A stretch of DNA of 64,000 bases from Formicarius rufipectus (GCA_013399695.1 VXAU01000683.1:325969-389968); one strand, 5' to 3'. Positions 38,674 through 51,400 are shown, counted from the stretch's first letter. Notes: generated by a model from the letters alone, not told the origin. Numbers and translations: made by a program.

Positions 38674-40411
38674 AGTTAAGTAAGAGTTCACAGCTTCAAC
38701 AAATGATACTCAGGTACTGCTGAAGTAGTACTTGCAGTCAGGAGACTAAATTAAAAATAGAGCTTTTTCTTCTGTCATTACAACCCAGGAAAATGTGTCA
38801 GATAGCAACTCATTTCTAATTCAAATGCCTAGTAATGCTCAGCGGTTTCAAAACACTTTTTAAGGACTTGTTTCCCATGGGCCATTGCACTCCCAGAAAA
38901 ATACAGTGCAACAACTGAACGAGTGCATTTGATACGGACAACTGCAAAACCTCCATGTATTTTTCTTATTCTAGGGCAGAAAATGACTCTCAGTTCTTGA
39001 GCTAACCCGTTCATCTGACCTGCCCTAAGTTCCCCCAGCACATCTGTCTGGGCAAGCCCTTAACAAGAAACAAGTTCTGTGCACATTTGATGATGCATGA
39101 GACAGGGCTGTGCAGTAAGCGTTAAGCTGATATGCACTGAATGTCTGAAAGGTTTATTATCTGTGCAGTACATAATCAGGAAAAAAAATAAAGCTTGTAA
39201 AATAATCCCCTGCTTAGGGGTTTGTATTAAGAAGGTGACTGGTATTTAAGAACCAACACCAGGCACAAAGCATAAGTAATCTCAACAATCTTAACAGTAC
39301 ACACAGACTCTTCACAATCCTCACCTGAGGAACAGGAATGAAGTTGTCACTGTTCTTCAATAAAGTCGTACCTTCTTAACAGTCTCCAGTGGCAAAGCCC
39401 AAATAGTAGATCTGAGAAACATTAATGATGACATTCACATGTATCAGGAGGCAGAACTTTGTGGAAGGCTGTTTGTGCTAAAGTACTTAGGTTTTGACGT
39501 TTCCATGCTGAAATTTCAAAAGAGCATATCTGTGGGTGTTTTTTGATGAATTATATATCATAAAAATAAGTGAGTTATTATGAAAAAGCTACAGGTGAAC
39601 TCAAGATTTTTGTTTTTCATTAACCAAAGATGACCTGAAATGCAAAATTACTGAATTCAGTGTATTGTAACTTGTCATGACCCCCATAACCTCCATCCTG
39701 CAACAAAAGATCAAATTATACATCTTGCTATGAAATTTAGTTAAAATACCCCTTGAACACAAAATTATCCTTAATACAGTTATCTTTACTGTATTATCCC
39801 TAAATTGCACCAGAGCAAGTGTCTAAATAATCTAATTAAAGGTTCATAGGATGAATGTCTCAGAAAATAACTATCTGAACTCCATAAAGATGATCAGGAC
39901 AATTACTCTTGGGCAAAAGTGTTGAACACCGCAACAAAACTATACAGCAGTTGTGTATTTGTTGTGGCCTACTCCTGTCTTCTGTCCAAGCAGTGAGATT
40001 ACTCAGGGAAAACAGAGAGAGCTGAAATCAGCTTTTCTAGCTCTTTTGTTCTCCTCTTCTCCTTCTAATACTGGTGCCAGAGTCTCATTTTGAGTTTGAA
40101 GGCATTTGCAATTTGCAAAATAACTTTTAAACAGGAGTTTCAGAAAAATCCACACAACGTGACATCTTCTGCAATGAAATCCTAACAAAAATCCTGATAC
40201 TGCCAATAGAATTTCCTTTGTTTTCAGTTTTGAAGTAAGTATTAGTGAGAGAGAAACTTCTGTTGGTCCCTTCACAAACCTCCTAAGTGCTCTAGGTTAC
40301 GAGGCATGTTTGTGAGTAAATCGTGCTGTTTATACCTTTAGAAATTTCAACTTTGTCTTGTATTTTCCTTTTTTTTAAAAAAAACACAGGACCATATAGA
40401 GACAGGTTTGT

Positions 40412-40508
40412 ACAAAACAAAACAAAAAAACAAACAAAAAGAACCAACCAACCAAACAAAAACAAACAAACAAAAAACCAAACCAAAACAAAAACAAACC
40501 CCAAAAAA
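40412..40508. repeat. A/C-only low-complexity tract
   Basis: Nearly 100 bases of CAAA, CCAA and CAAAA units, with a single G near the middle. It is of the same class as the tracts at 18334 and 30789. Confidence 0.85.
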
Positions 40509-43377
40509 GTGGTGACCAATGTCACCACTGCGAACACACAGCAGTAAGCTCCTGTATTTTTATCCAGATGTTTACACTGGTGAGCAAAGCAGTGCAGGGC
40601 CACAGGCTCCCCACACCTCTGTGCCATTTGTGGCAGTTTCAAAGGTGAGTTTCACATGTGCTCCAGCACAAGCTGGCCAGGCTGAGACACAGATCAGTCA
40701 GACTTCGCTCCCAGCAGCATGTTCGGCTGAGGGATGCAACCCATGCTCTGCCACCTGCCCTTTTCCTTGGCTACAGTGGCTGTAGTTGGCACAGAAGGGA
40801 GCCTAGAGATGACAGCAACAAGTCTAAAGGGAATTGGGAGAAAAAGCAGAAAGACTCAATAGTAAGAAACACCATGATCCTAGGAAAAGGAGATGAATAA
40901 GAAAGATGAGGAAATGCTGGATAACAGAGCTCAAACATTTAGTCTTCGAGATTAAAGACCATTAAAAGCCTTGCCCCTCTTCCCCATGTCTCCATCTTAA
41001 TACTTTAATCCTGTTTTCAGAAGGAAAAAAAAAGAAAACAATCTTACAGACTTCCACTCACAGTATGCTCCATCTGGGTCTTTAACTTTTGAAAATGGAA
41101 AAACAGGTGTTATCCAATTTGATAACTCTACCACAGCAGCACTCTCTTTTCATGTGAATAAGTGGCTCCAGTCCTGATTGGGTCCAACTAGGGTGAGAGG
41201 AGTTAATAATTAAAAAACAAGCTGTGAGTTGTAGATACATTGAACTATTTACTTTTTTTTAATAATAAACCATAAACTAAACCTGAATATTTTATTTGCA
41301 ATTTAAATCGTTCCTTCATAAGTACAACAGAGAACATCTTAGTAGAACCACTTAGCCTTTGCGTATTCCCATGAGCAGGGCTTATCGAACTTCTAGACTT
41401 GGCATAAATTAATATGGAGCAGATTTACATGCTTAAGAGACTTTCCCCCCAATTTTTACAGAGTTGATAATAACTCTACATCACTTTTTAGTGCATGACA
41501 TTTTTATGCTTCTTTTACAACAAAATTGAGAAAAACAAAAAGAAAGACAAAATATTTCATTGGAATGAGATTGAAAACGTGCAAGTATCAAAGGAGCTAA
41601 GTCATCAAAAATTTAATCTATGATCCCACATTTCTAGAATTATACAAGATTGCCGATTTCCAGCATGTTCCAACACTCAGTTCATGTATTATTGCCTTCA
41701 CATGTTTAACACTCTCAGTTTAATGTTACATTACTTGAGTGCTTCTCTTCATAGTTCTACTAATTACTGTGCGGTTTTTAACATGGGAATCACAAAAAAC
41801 AGAATCACAACTTTATCAAACAGTAAGAACTCTCAGGCCTACTTTAATAAGAATCATACAAGAAAAAAACGCTCAGATCTTATTACCAGTCTCTTTCTTA
41901 ACAGACCACACACTGTCATGTACTTGTGATTAGCCAACTGCTATCACACATAGAATTACAGCAACGAAACACAGACACCTGAAAATTCCAAACTAGGGAA
42001 GTTCCCTCCCAGTGCTTGGACTAGCCCATGCCATTATGCAATAATTCTCATTTCAGATATTACACAGAACTCAGAATCTGTTCAGAACAGTAACATGGAA
42101 TATATTTAAAGTTTTATCATGTTAACTTATGTGAATTCAAATGTCAAAAAGCTCACAAGAATTTCCAGAGCATCTTTTGCATCACAAAACATACTGATAA
42201 ATAGGAATCTTAGTTTTGCTCAATTTATAAGATTATATTAAGGAAATGGCTTAGCCATTTAAAGTTCTCTGCCAGGTTTCAATCAAATAAAATTGAATGG
42301 CATTTCACTATGGTTACCATCAAAAAAGAAAAGATCTCGTTAGAAACACACAACCTGCTCAAATAGATGGTTATTCACAGTCATTTTGAGCTACAATATA
42401 AAATCAGAGTTCCCTTTCAGAAAGTCAGACCCAGTTTAAATGGTGGGTTTCCTTCTGTTTTTGTTTTCATGGAGGGTTCTCAACGTTTAGCAGGATAGTT
42501 TACCATAGATTTATTTACAGTTTGAAAAACTGATTTAAAAATATGACTGAGATATAAAACTTAGAGGGAGCAAGAGCAGCACTTTGTTGTGTTGGAAACC
42601 CAGCAGCAGTGTTTGAGAGTTTGCCTCCCACCTTCTGTGTTACAAGTGACATCCTTCACTATTGATGTTTTGCTCCCTCCCATCTGACTTGGGCCAATAG
42701 ATGACAAAAATCTGTCAGGTTTTGTGCCATAAAAGTAGCTTCTAAGTAAGAGGAAGTGTTTCTTCTCTTGATCTCTGCCACAAAATTCACCAGATTCCAG
42801 ACACACTCAGGTTCATAAAGGAAAAGAAAGTTCCCAGAATTTACTGCTACCCTGCCCTTCAGAAGCTCTGATCACTTCTGCAGTCACCATCAGCCACACA
42901 GGCACATTCTGCAAGGTAGGCAACAACGCTGACTACAAAATGAAGACTGATGACATTCTGATGGTAATACTTCCAAGAAAAATTTCCCTAATCAAATTAG
43001 GCATTGAGCACATAAATGAGATTTTATTTTTAATTGTTCATACCCATTTGCATTCTAAATCCCATTTTTTTGCACAGTCTTTGAAGTGAAGTCACCTGCA
43101 ACTGTTGTAATTACTAGGAGAGTAAGTGACAAAGCATGTTAAGACACAAATGTTCTTCACGGTTGTCATGAGCCACTGTTTGCATTAGCTCTCTCCCCTT
43201 TAAAAAGAGAAAAAATGAAATTTTTTTAATTCCAGCACATTATGCCCAAGAAAGCCAGCAGGCTCTTTAATTATCGTCAACCTCTGTTTCATTTGTTTAT
43301 GTAAATATGTGCTAAGAAAAATACTGAAAACAATGTGAAAAATAACTAGAATCAGCCTGTTTCACTGGTGTGTAGAT

Positions 43378-43399
43378 AAAAAAAAACCAACCCAACCCC
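43378..43399. repeat. Short A/C tract
   Basis: An A-run passing into CCAACCCAACCCC. It is minor low-complexity sequence. Confidence 0.7.
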
Positions 43400-44813
43400 T
43401 TAATAATAACCAAAGCTGTTCATTTCTTAAATAAGAAGGTTAAATTACACAAGCCAGAATTCCTTGTCTTTGTCCAAGGTCATGGCTTATGCCTAGGGGA
43501 ATCCTCCTGCAAGAACACACAGAGATGCATCCTCAGACTTAAAACACACAAGGAACTGCTGAGATACACAAATATCTCCTTGTTAGCCAGATGTTATGTG
43601 CCTTTTTTCATCTCTTGATAATTTTAAAGTCATTCACCATGTAGAACTGGCCAATGTAATCCCTGTTCAGTCCAATATAGATGCCAAGAGATTAAATCAC
43701 GTGTCCCTCAGAAAGCTGCCAGTGGACACCTGTAATCTTCTCCTCCCTTACAATTTTTCACTGACCTTTTAAGGCTTCAAGTACTTTCATTCATAGCACA
43801 AACCATACTTCATGTATTTGCATACCAATGTCCATTCAGTCTATTAAATATATGTATATATTTTACTTTTATAGAAAAAAAAAGGAGAAACTGCCTATTG
43901 AGAAAAAGGAATACATTTCATTGGTTTGGTCACTGGTCAGAAAATATCCATTCAGATTTCACTGTGCTAACATTTTAGATGGTTACTAGAGAATTCAAAA
44001 AGCATTTATAACCTAAGCACACACCATTTTTAGAAAGCTATAAAACTTAACCTTTGTAGAATAGGAATAGTGCTTCAAAATAGCTTTTAAAAAGGCTATT
44101 AAAACTTCACACTTCAGATAAAAAGAAGTCTAGTGCTCTGGATCCTGACATCACCTTTATACAACCTATTTCTTCCTGCTAGTCAACTGTGTGAAAAAAA
44201 AAAACACATATATTCTAAAGATTACATCTTTGGACTTTCAAAAAGTAATCTAAGCAACTCCTGAATTTAAAGTTTGAAAAAACATAAAGAGAAAAAAAGT
44301 CCTCAGCAATAAGAAAATAATTTTATCTAATTCCTGACTTCTTTCATCAGTGATAGCAATGGAGGTCAAGTAATTAAGACTTCAGTGACGTTTCTAATTT
44401 TATGAAAAGGGTTTTGCAACTTCAGACAACATAGAAAGAAATATCCTCACATTCCTTCATCTGGTTTGAGAGCATCCAAAAATTGGTCTCCTCATACCCA
44501 CTGACAAGAGATGAAAAAAATTAAGTGCACAGGCATTTCTCTGGATACAACTCTGGGTTAGACTTCCAAAAGCTCTTTGTTTACAAAGCACAGCCAAGAC
44601 AATTAACTGACACTGAAATAACAGATCAGAAAACCACAGAAATCTGATAATCTGAGTACAATAAACTGTTCATTTTTTAGGTCAAAACATATTTCTTTAT
44701 GGGAATATACAGGGTCCTTGGGCTCTCCCCAGGGGCAAAAAGCCTCCATATTGTATAGTCAGTGTAGTGATCAAAGGATCACCCTTTTCTCTTCATAGAG
44801 AAAAGCAATGAAA

Positions 44814-44839
44814 AATAAATTAAAAAAAAAAAAAAAAAA
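44814..44839 (+). repeat. A18 run preceded by AATAAA
   Basis: AATAAA at 44814-44819 is followed after two bases by 18 uninterrupted A. The arrangement resembles the 3' tail of a retroposed transcript, but no coding or repeat sequence is recognised upstream and no flanking target duplication is visible. The safer annotation is a mononucleotide run. Confidence 0.6.
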
Positions 44840-46155
44840 GGAGGGAGAGCAAATCAAGGCACAGGGCTCAGGTCTCCAAGGATCTTCCCTTCCAGCAGAA
44901 ACCTCTTTTCTCATGCAAAACCTCTCAGATTCATGCAAGTGTGCTGCATACCACAGCCATAATCCACAATTCAGAAATGAGAACACTATGTGCTTTGGCA
45001 CAAACAGAAGGTTTGAAAGAGAGGAGGTATGGCTGGGCAGGAACTGTCTAATGCTTTGATAACTTTCCATGCAGAAGCCAATTCTCAATGTAAATACTCC
45101 CCCAATCAAATTTCCTGGTTGTACTAAATGACAAAAACAGTAACACATAGCCCCTCTCCAAACAAAAACCAAGAGCTAAACAAACAAAATACCAAAAACT
45201 CCAAAACACTACCCACCATTTTTTTTACATGCTCATTGCAAAGAATGCAAACTCCAAAACAGGTACAACCGTGCACTTTTGTTTCTCCCTCAACTCTTGG
45301 GGGTGTCTCATACACTCAGGTTCACCTTCTTTGACTGACGGCAGCAGTGCCAGCACATCACAGTAGCAAGTTGAGCCATGAGACCAGGAAAATCACAAAA
45401 AGCCACGACCCTATCAGTCTTTCTTGTTGACATGCTTCTTCTATATGAAAACGATTTCTTCTGGGGGTTGAGATACTTCTGAGGAGTTGACACATGCAGG
45501 CTTCACTTCTGCTGCAGCGAACACTTATGAATATACATGGAATGGCTGCACAGAGCTTCCTCCCTATCCTGCAAGTCAGGTACTGGCTAAGGGAATTCAG
45601 ACTCCCATCTCCAACTCCTCAGAAAATTACACCACAGCAAACAGCAATCACCCTAATTCTGAGCTGAGCGTCTTTAGATGCTTTGTGAAGTCATTTATTT
45701 TGCATTTGCTCACATTTTATAAACGTTTCATTTCTAGTACATTAGTTTCCATTTTCATGAAAGAAAACGAATATATCGGAGTTTCCGGATTAGACAGCTG
45801 AAATCCAAAGTCTTCATCCACCAGATACCACACAGATATATTCCTTTTAGGAGGCTAATCTCTAACCCAATTGTGTTAGATATGCTTTCTGCCAGTTTTA
45901 TTTGATGACTTTATCTGTACTTTCCTTCCAAATTACTCCCACTCAAGGTCGGAGTGGGAGAAAGGCAGAAAGACATGTCATTTATTCCTGTAACAGTTTC
46001 TTCCCACACAACCATAACATAATTAATAATCTCAGTATTTGAGTAAGACTTCTCAAAAAAAATTACTGTAATCATATTAAGAGTGAAAGATGTCCAGTTT
46101 TAGCCCTTCATGTTTTCAGCTCCATTTCAAAGATTTATTTTTTTCAAGCCCTATG

Positions 46156-46558
46156 ATCAGAAGGCTGGAGCACCTCTCCGATGAACAGGCTGAGCGAGTT
46201 GGAGTTGTTCAACCAGGAGAAGAGAAGGTTCCAGGGAGACCTCAAAACAGCCTTCCAGTACCTAAAGGGCCTCCAGGATTGATGGAGAGGGCATGGACTT
46301 ATGGAACAAAGGGGAATGGTTTCATATTGACAAGGGAAGGTTGAGGTTCTTTACTGTGAGGGTGGTGAGACACTGGAACAGGTAGCTGGGAGAAGTTGTG
46401 GATGCTCCACCCTTGGAAGTCTTCAAGGACAGGTCGGATGATGCTTTGAGCAGCCTGGTCTAGTGGAAGATGTCCCTGCCCACTGATAGCACGAGGACTA
46501 GGACTAGATTATCTTTCAAGGCCCCTGCAACCCAAATCATTCTACGGTTTTATGATTT
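46156..46558 (+). mobile_element. CR1 LINE fragment, about 400 bp of 3' end (plus strand)
   Basis: This is the longest 3' CR1 piece in the window. It reads AGAAGGCTGGAGCACCTCTC, GCTGAGCGAGTTGGAGTTGT, AGAAGAGAAGGTTCCAGGGA, CTTCCAGTACCTAAAGGGCC, GTGAGACACTGGAACAGGTA, GAAGTTGTGGATGCTCCACC, AGCAGCCTGGTCTAGTGGAA, then the TCCCTGCCCA and ACCCAAATCATTCTACGG end. Compared with the usual element it lacks the 'ttagactggatataaggaagaa' portion before TTCTTTACTGTGAGGG, an internal deletion of about two dozen bases. The plus frame at 46090-46344 overlaps it and is not a gene. Confidence 0.95.
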
Positions 46559-47340
46559 GAACATAATTCTGAAATTCTGGACCATTAACATTACACTTAT
46601 TTTACAGCTAGATGTAATTTCAGTATATATCCTGCCTTTTCATCATCCAATCTCTTGAAGATTTACTGCAGCATAAGAAAAAGTACCATAACTAAATTTA
46701 TCCACTAGCCCCCAAAACTGAAACATCATGCAGATCATCTGAATGCAAAATACAGAGATTTAAGAATTTTTTTTTCTTGATACCCTAATAAGGTATTTTT
46801 CTTAACCTGTTAGTGGGAAAAACAAAATCATCCACTGAACTATATGATTTTTCCTCATATAGAGTGATATTTACATTTCCCAAGGAAGTCAATGTAGCGA
46901 TTTTCAAAATAATTCACATTTTTCCAGATTTATCTTCAGATTTCTCTTTATCATTAAAAATTAAAAACAAACTAAGCCAAGAAACAAACCTAAACTGACT
47001 AAAGAAGCTAAAATAAACAGTTTTGCACTTCAAGGCTGCACATCCTGTGCTTCAAGGGAAATACTATATGCATAGGCTCTCACCAGCTGCAATTGTGAGA
47101 AACTCCTTCATAACCAAAGAAGACAAGATTTCAGCAGGACCAGTCAACACTGGTTGCCTTATATTTTATCATCTTGCCACCAATTCCTCCTGCTGGAGAG
47201 AAATGAATACAAAAGCAAGACATTGTACTTGGGTTTTGTTCCATATTGCCATGCCTTATGAAAAAACAAAGAGTTTTGATTGCTAACTCCAATGTCAAAC
47301 ACTAAGTTCCAAAGCATTAGGCCTTACAACCCTTACAGTA

Positions 47341-47434
47341 TTGTTTGGGGTTGGGTTGTTTGTATAGTTTACTTCTCAAAGTTTTGTGTTTTGTTGGGGT
47401 TTTTTTGCCTTTTTTCTTCTTTTTTTTTTTTTTT
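47341..47434. repeat. T/G-rich low-complexity tract ending in a T14 run
   Basis: GTTTGGGGTTGGGTTG and GTTTTGTGTTTTGTTGGGG segments are followed by T-runs. This is the reverse-strand equivalent of the A/C tracts and one of only three in this orientation. Confidence 0.75.
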
Positions 47435-48673
47435 AGAAATCCTAAAAAGAAATAACTTCCTCTGTAATTTATTATGTCTCTAAAACAGCCACGGCACTAA
47501 TGTTTAATAGAAATAATACATGATAAACATTTTGCCATAATTTACAGGCAGGCAAACCTAAATCTAGAATGAGTCTCATTACAATGCCATTTCTCGCAGT
47601 TCAGTCCAGCTGCATGTCACTTCAAAGAATTATGCATATTCCCCTATTTAAACCGATTAGCAAACACGATATTTTCTCCCACTGCATTTACACTAACTGT
47701 GTGGGTAGTGGCAAGAAATGATCCATGTCAAGAAAAAAGAAACCATTAATTCTGATTTCATAATTACAAGGGCTATATGGAATCAGTTCTTCATGTTGGT
47801 TCACATGTGCATAAAATGAGCAACCCTTCTTCCAGTGACAAATAGCAGGGCATTGCTTTACTGGCATTCAGAAGAACGACCACTTGTTTTCAGCAGCACT
47901 GAGGACAAAATAATTGATGAATTTAAAGAGTACTGGAGCAAATACAAAAAAGACTAGGCAGACTTTCAGGAACTAGGCATCCTTCAGTCCAGCCTCCTTG
48001 CTGCAAATCATACAGCCACCCTATGTTTTATCAGTACTTCACTGCTCTGCTCCCTCAAGGTTTAGCTACTCGGCAGCAAAAAGAACAATTTCTTTTTTAA
48101 ATGTGTGGGAAAAGTGTGGAAAGCTGCATGTATATGGGGAAAAAATAAAAAAGCAGCAGGCTTTCTCACTGAGATGTTACTGACACACCGGAAGTATCAG
48201 TTTGGGTTTCTTCACTTAATTAAGAAGTTCTCAATGAATAAAACTTTCCAGATTTCTTAGATCCCCTTTTCCTGTACTACTGTCAATCTAGGCCTGAAAT
48301 CAGCAGACCTGACATCAAGAGGAGAATACAGGAAACCACTTCATACTGACTTTTCACCATTCTCACGCACGTTTTCCTTTCTCATTTACCTCCTTTTTCT
48401 CCCACTACATTACTTTTTCTACTGAGTTTACACTCCATAAAACATGCATCAATTTTATCCCTTAATTTAACTGATATTTTAAAACATAAAATACTTGTTT
48501 TAATGATACAGTCAGAGCAATTAAATTATGTCCTACTTTTGAAATGCTGTGAAAAGTGATTACACATCTGCCTCCAAAATTCCTTCATGTTCTATGTCTC
48601 AAAAGACTCCCCCAAACTTTGTTATCTCCATCCATATGAATTCTCCTATTTTCAATTAGCGGAAGGTAACGTT

Positions 48674-48702
48674 GGGGGCGGGGGGGGGGGAAATAAGAGG
48701 GG
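48674..48702 (+). other. G-quadruplex-type G run
   Basis: GGGGG, one C, then eleven G (48680-48690), then AAATAAGA and GGGG. Four tracts of three or more G with loops of eight bases or fewer can be drawn. It is the strongest G-quadruplex candidate in an otherwise AT-rich window and is also prone to sequencing length error. Confidence 0.75.
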
Positions 48703-48773
48703 CTGTGAGTCACCTTGGACATTGTAACATCAAGGACAGTGAACTAAACAGTCAAGTATTGATTCTAAGATCC

Positions 48774-48800
48774 AAGACATCCTAGATCACAGGATGTCTT
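48774..48800. repeat. Short hairpin, 10-bp perfect arms, 7-nt loop
   Basis: AAGACATCCT at 48774-48783 and AGGATGTCTT at 48791-48800 are exact reverse complements. The loop is AGATCAC. It is a simple hairpin with no poly-T after it that would suggest a Pol III product. Confidence 0.8.
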
Positions 48801-49420
48801 CCAGTAAGAAGACACCCTTTTCTCCTATCCAGAGCCAGATGTACATTTATAGATTCTTTTCAATCAGTTGCAGCAAGCATATCTTCTCACACGCATAGAA
48901 ACTAACAGAAAAGAATATTCTGATGATGAACAGAAGAATATAAAGAGTATCATCTGAACCAGGTTCAACTCTGCAGAGTTGTAAGAAAAATCACATATAA
49001 ACAGATGATGACTAAGTCTTTAGAATAAAAGTCCAACACTTTCATGTGTCTTAAATACCAAGTTTCTTATCCATATCCATCTTGCTTGTTTTCAGTTCAG
49101 TTATTTTCTCTGCTAATAAAATGTTTTGTCCAAAAACCCCCACTATATTTGTACTCAGTCTGATACAGAAGAATGAACTAACCTTCTAAAGTTAAGACAT
49201 GAAGGAAATTCTGTATCAATTACCACAGCTTTAGTCAAGACAATGACACTGTGCAGCTCATAACCAAGTCAACAGCTCTACTACTTCTGTCACTGTGCCC
49301 CTTCGCAAAGCAAATTTTGACAAGGATGAATACTAATTTAACTGCACAGGAAATTAAGCCCAGTGACAAATGGGCCTTCTCAAAATACTTGACACCAAAA
49401 TTCTTTACTTCAATTCTCAC

Positions 49421-49710
49421 CCATGCTCTTTGCAGTCTGCTATTAAGACTTGCAGGATGAGCAGACTGGAGAGATGCAGTGATGCCATCATCAGAAGAAA
49501 TGAGAACACCACATGGAACGATCTGGGATTGCCGTAGGAGTGGAGTAATAGAAGTGGGATGAAAGTTATAGAAATGCAAGTTCTCCAGGACATCACTGGG
49601 AAGTGCTGTACAAGAAGACAAGCCTAGGCGTGACAGATGACACAGCCAACTATGGCCTGACAGCTCAACAGATATAGGAATTATTATCTGCAGAGAAAGT
49701 ATTAATGTTG
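49421..49710 (-). CDS. Candidate protein-coding exon, unidentified gene (minus strand)
   Basis: This lies in the longest clean minus-strand frame of this part of the window (open 49235-49738). On the minus strand a pyrimidine-rich acceptor ends TTGTTTTACAG just before 49710, and a second, TACTTTCTCTGCAG, ends just before 49687. A good donor, GG|GTGAGA, follows 49421. From 49710 the exon would be 290 nt beginning after one base of a codon. From 49687 it would be 267 nt, exactly 89 codons. The translation is of mixed composition (for example PISVELSGHSWLCHLSRLGL and HPASLNSRLQRAW) and unlike the leucine/phenylalanine runs of chance frames. I recognise no family. Phase matches the possible upstream exon at 50044-50127. 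It could still be a chance frame. Confidence 0.33.
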
Positions 49711-50043
49711 CTGTAAAACAACCACAGTAATGCCTCAACTGAACACCTAATTTCTGTTAATTTCTATCATGAGGGAATACTAAGAGAGAAAACTTTATTA
49801 TCCAAACATATTTGAGATAGAACTGTTCAAATACTGTGACAAAACTAACATATTGACATTGCATTCTGACAAGCTGAAGTTTTCTTGACTTCTGAAAGGA
49901 AGAAGCAGTAACAGAGAACATGACTTTTAAAGGGAGTCAGTCAATTCATAAATGCAATTTATATCATCATCTGCAACCATGTGGGCACAGATTTAGTGAT
50001 CCAAGATGCCTCTCCCAGTCTTAAATGTGCACCATGTTCTTAC

Positions 50044-50127
50044 TAATTTTGCTATAAATCTTCCCAAAGGAAATTCCAATGGGGGCATAAACCACTTTCT
50101 TCACACAAATGTGCCGTGACCTCTGAC
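50044..50127 (-). CDS. Candidate upstream coding exon, unidentified gene (minus strand)
   Basis: On the minus strand the acceptor CACTGCTAATTTCAG ends just before 50127 and a donor A|GTAAGA follows 50044. The 84-nt segment is open in the frame that reads RHICVKKVVYAPIGISFGKI. It ends after one base of a codon, which is the phase needed by the acceptor at 49710, leaving an intron of 333 bp. The open frame also extends a further 28 codons 5' of this acceptor, so the true exon may be longer or may not exist. No family is recognised. Confidence 0.22.
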
Positions 50128-50212
50128 CTGAAATTAGCAGTGAACATGAACTGGAAATGCAAGACTCCTCTGGGCCTATCTCAATTTTCCAGTTCACTGA
50201 ATTTTTAAACAA

Positions 50213-51400
50213 ACTCCCCTATAAGAAGCTTCTTGCTGCCCAGGCCCTTATACATTTAATACAGATCTACTGAAAATTTGTTTCTGCACCTCCCTGCTCC
50301 ATTTTTGCTGTGCTCTTCTTTAAAATACCCATTTGCCCCCCTCTGAATCTACAGGGCCTATAACAACATGCTGAAGCCCAGTACTTCAAGCAGAAGCTTT
50401 AGAGGCTGTCAGGACCATCATAAATACCCGGTTCCCTCACACTTCTCCAGGCAGCACTGGGGATGCACCACCAGCCTGAGAAGGTGCAGATTCATCTCTG
50501 GTCATACTTTGCACACTGCCTTGTCCTCGCCCTTTCCTGTTCTTCCTTCTTTATCCTGCAACATATTTCTGACAGAAGAGTTTTCTGAAGTGATGTTTCA
50601 GAAGTGACTGGCCATTGCTTTTTTGGCATTTAATAAGCTACTTGAATAGCAAGAGTTTATCTGCCTCCATCTCCCACCTGCAATTTGCTAACTCTAATGC
50701 TGGTGTTGCCGAGTTGTAAGGTTTTCCCCAAAAATGAAGGATCAAGCAAAACTCCAAATTACATACCTTCTCGCACACATTCTAAATATATACAGAAATA
50801 TTTCTTTTGCTCAGAGTAAATTTAATCGAATTTGATTCTGTGGATTGGGGCTTGTCAGTGCATCAGGTCTGCTTAATTTGCACATCTCTTGCCAGATACT
50901 ACTGTTTTTCAAGACCACTAGCAAGTAAAATACCAAACTGTTACTCTTCAGTGCAAAGAAAAAACCCAACACTTCCAAAACAAAGTCCTTATTAAAGTCT
51001 GGCAATTCTAGATTTGAGCTTGGTACAGAAAAAGACAAACCCCAACAGAACTTTTAAAACGAAACCTGAACTTTGAATAAGAAACCTAGAAATTGAACTT
51101 TTAAATGTGTCTGGAGAACACAATAAGGAAGTATGTACGGGCATACTGTTTTCTAATTGAGCATCTAATTCAAAGTTTCCACTTACTCATTCAAATGCAA
51201 ATTAAACTTGCTACAGCACAAATGCCCAGTCTGAGACAAATTCAATTATAACAAGTAAGTTGCTGAACTCTTAATATGGACACTTTTCTATACTTACACA
51301 TTTACGTGTTAATCTAGACAGAAAAAACAACTCTGATGAGGGATATTCAGATCAGACTCCATTGTCCTTGATGTATCTGATAAATTAAAAAAAGCTGGAA
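50213..51400. other. Unique noncoding DNA, no gene recognised
   Basis: This lies upstream (minus-strand sense) of the candidate exons. Frames at 50368-50607 plus and 50811-51038 minus were considered. The latter follows a plausible acceptor but runs to a stop codon without a donor, and it matches nothing known to me. Confidence 0.45.

Larger units (their letters stand above)
35961..46155. other. Unique noncoding DNA, no gene confirmed
   Basis: No gene can be confirmed. A plus-strand open segment after a good acceptor at 37255 is discussed as a finding. Other landmarks are a perfect 22-bp palindrome (38652-38673), A/C tracts at 40412-40508 and 43378-43399, a 17-bp near-palindrome at 42244-42260 and an A18 run at 44822. 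The longest minus-strand frame, 44771-45172, runs into the complement of that A18 run and is not coding. Confidence 0.5.
46559..49420. other. Unique noncoding DNA, no gene recognised
   Basis: No gene or mobile element is recognised. It contains a T/G tract at 47341-47434, a G-run at 48674-48702 and a short hairpin at 48774-48800. The high-complexity section 47480-47820, with octamer-like ATGCATAT and TAAT-type cores and no repeat, might be a conserved noncoding element, but I have no direct evidence. Confidence 0.5.

Noticed and set aside
44500..44839. Processed pseudogene suggested by AATAAA plus A18
   Set aside because: No coding similarity upstream and no target duplication; a chance AATAAA beside an A-run is common in AT-rich DNA.
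44771..45172. 133-codon minus-strand frame
   Set aside because: It reads through the complement of an A18 run, giving a poly-Phe stretch; no conserved features.
50811..51038. Minus-strand frame upstream of the candidate exons, following a TTTGCACTGAAG acceptor
   Set aside because: The frame stops before any donor, so it cannot be an internal exon of the same gene.
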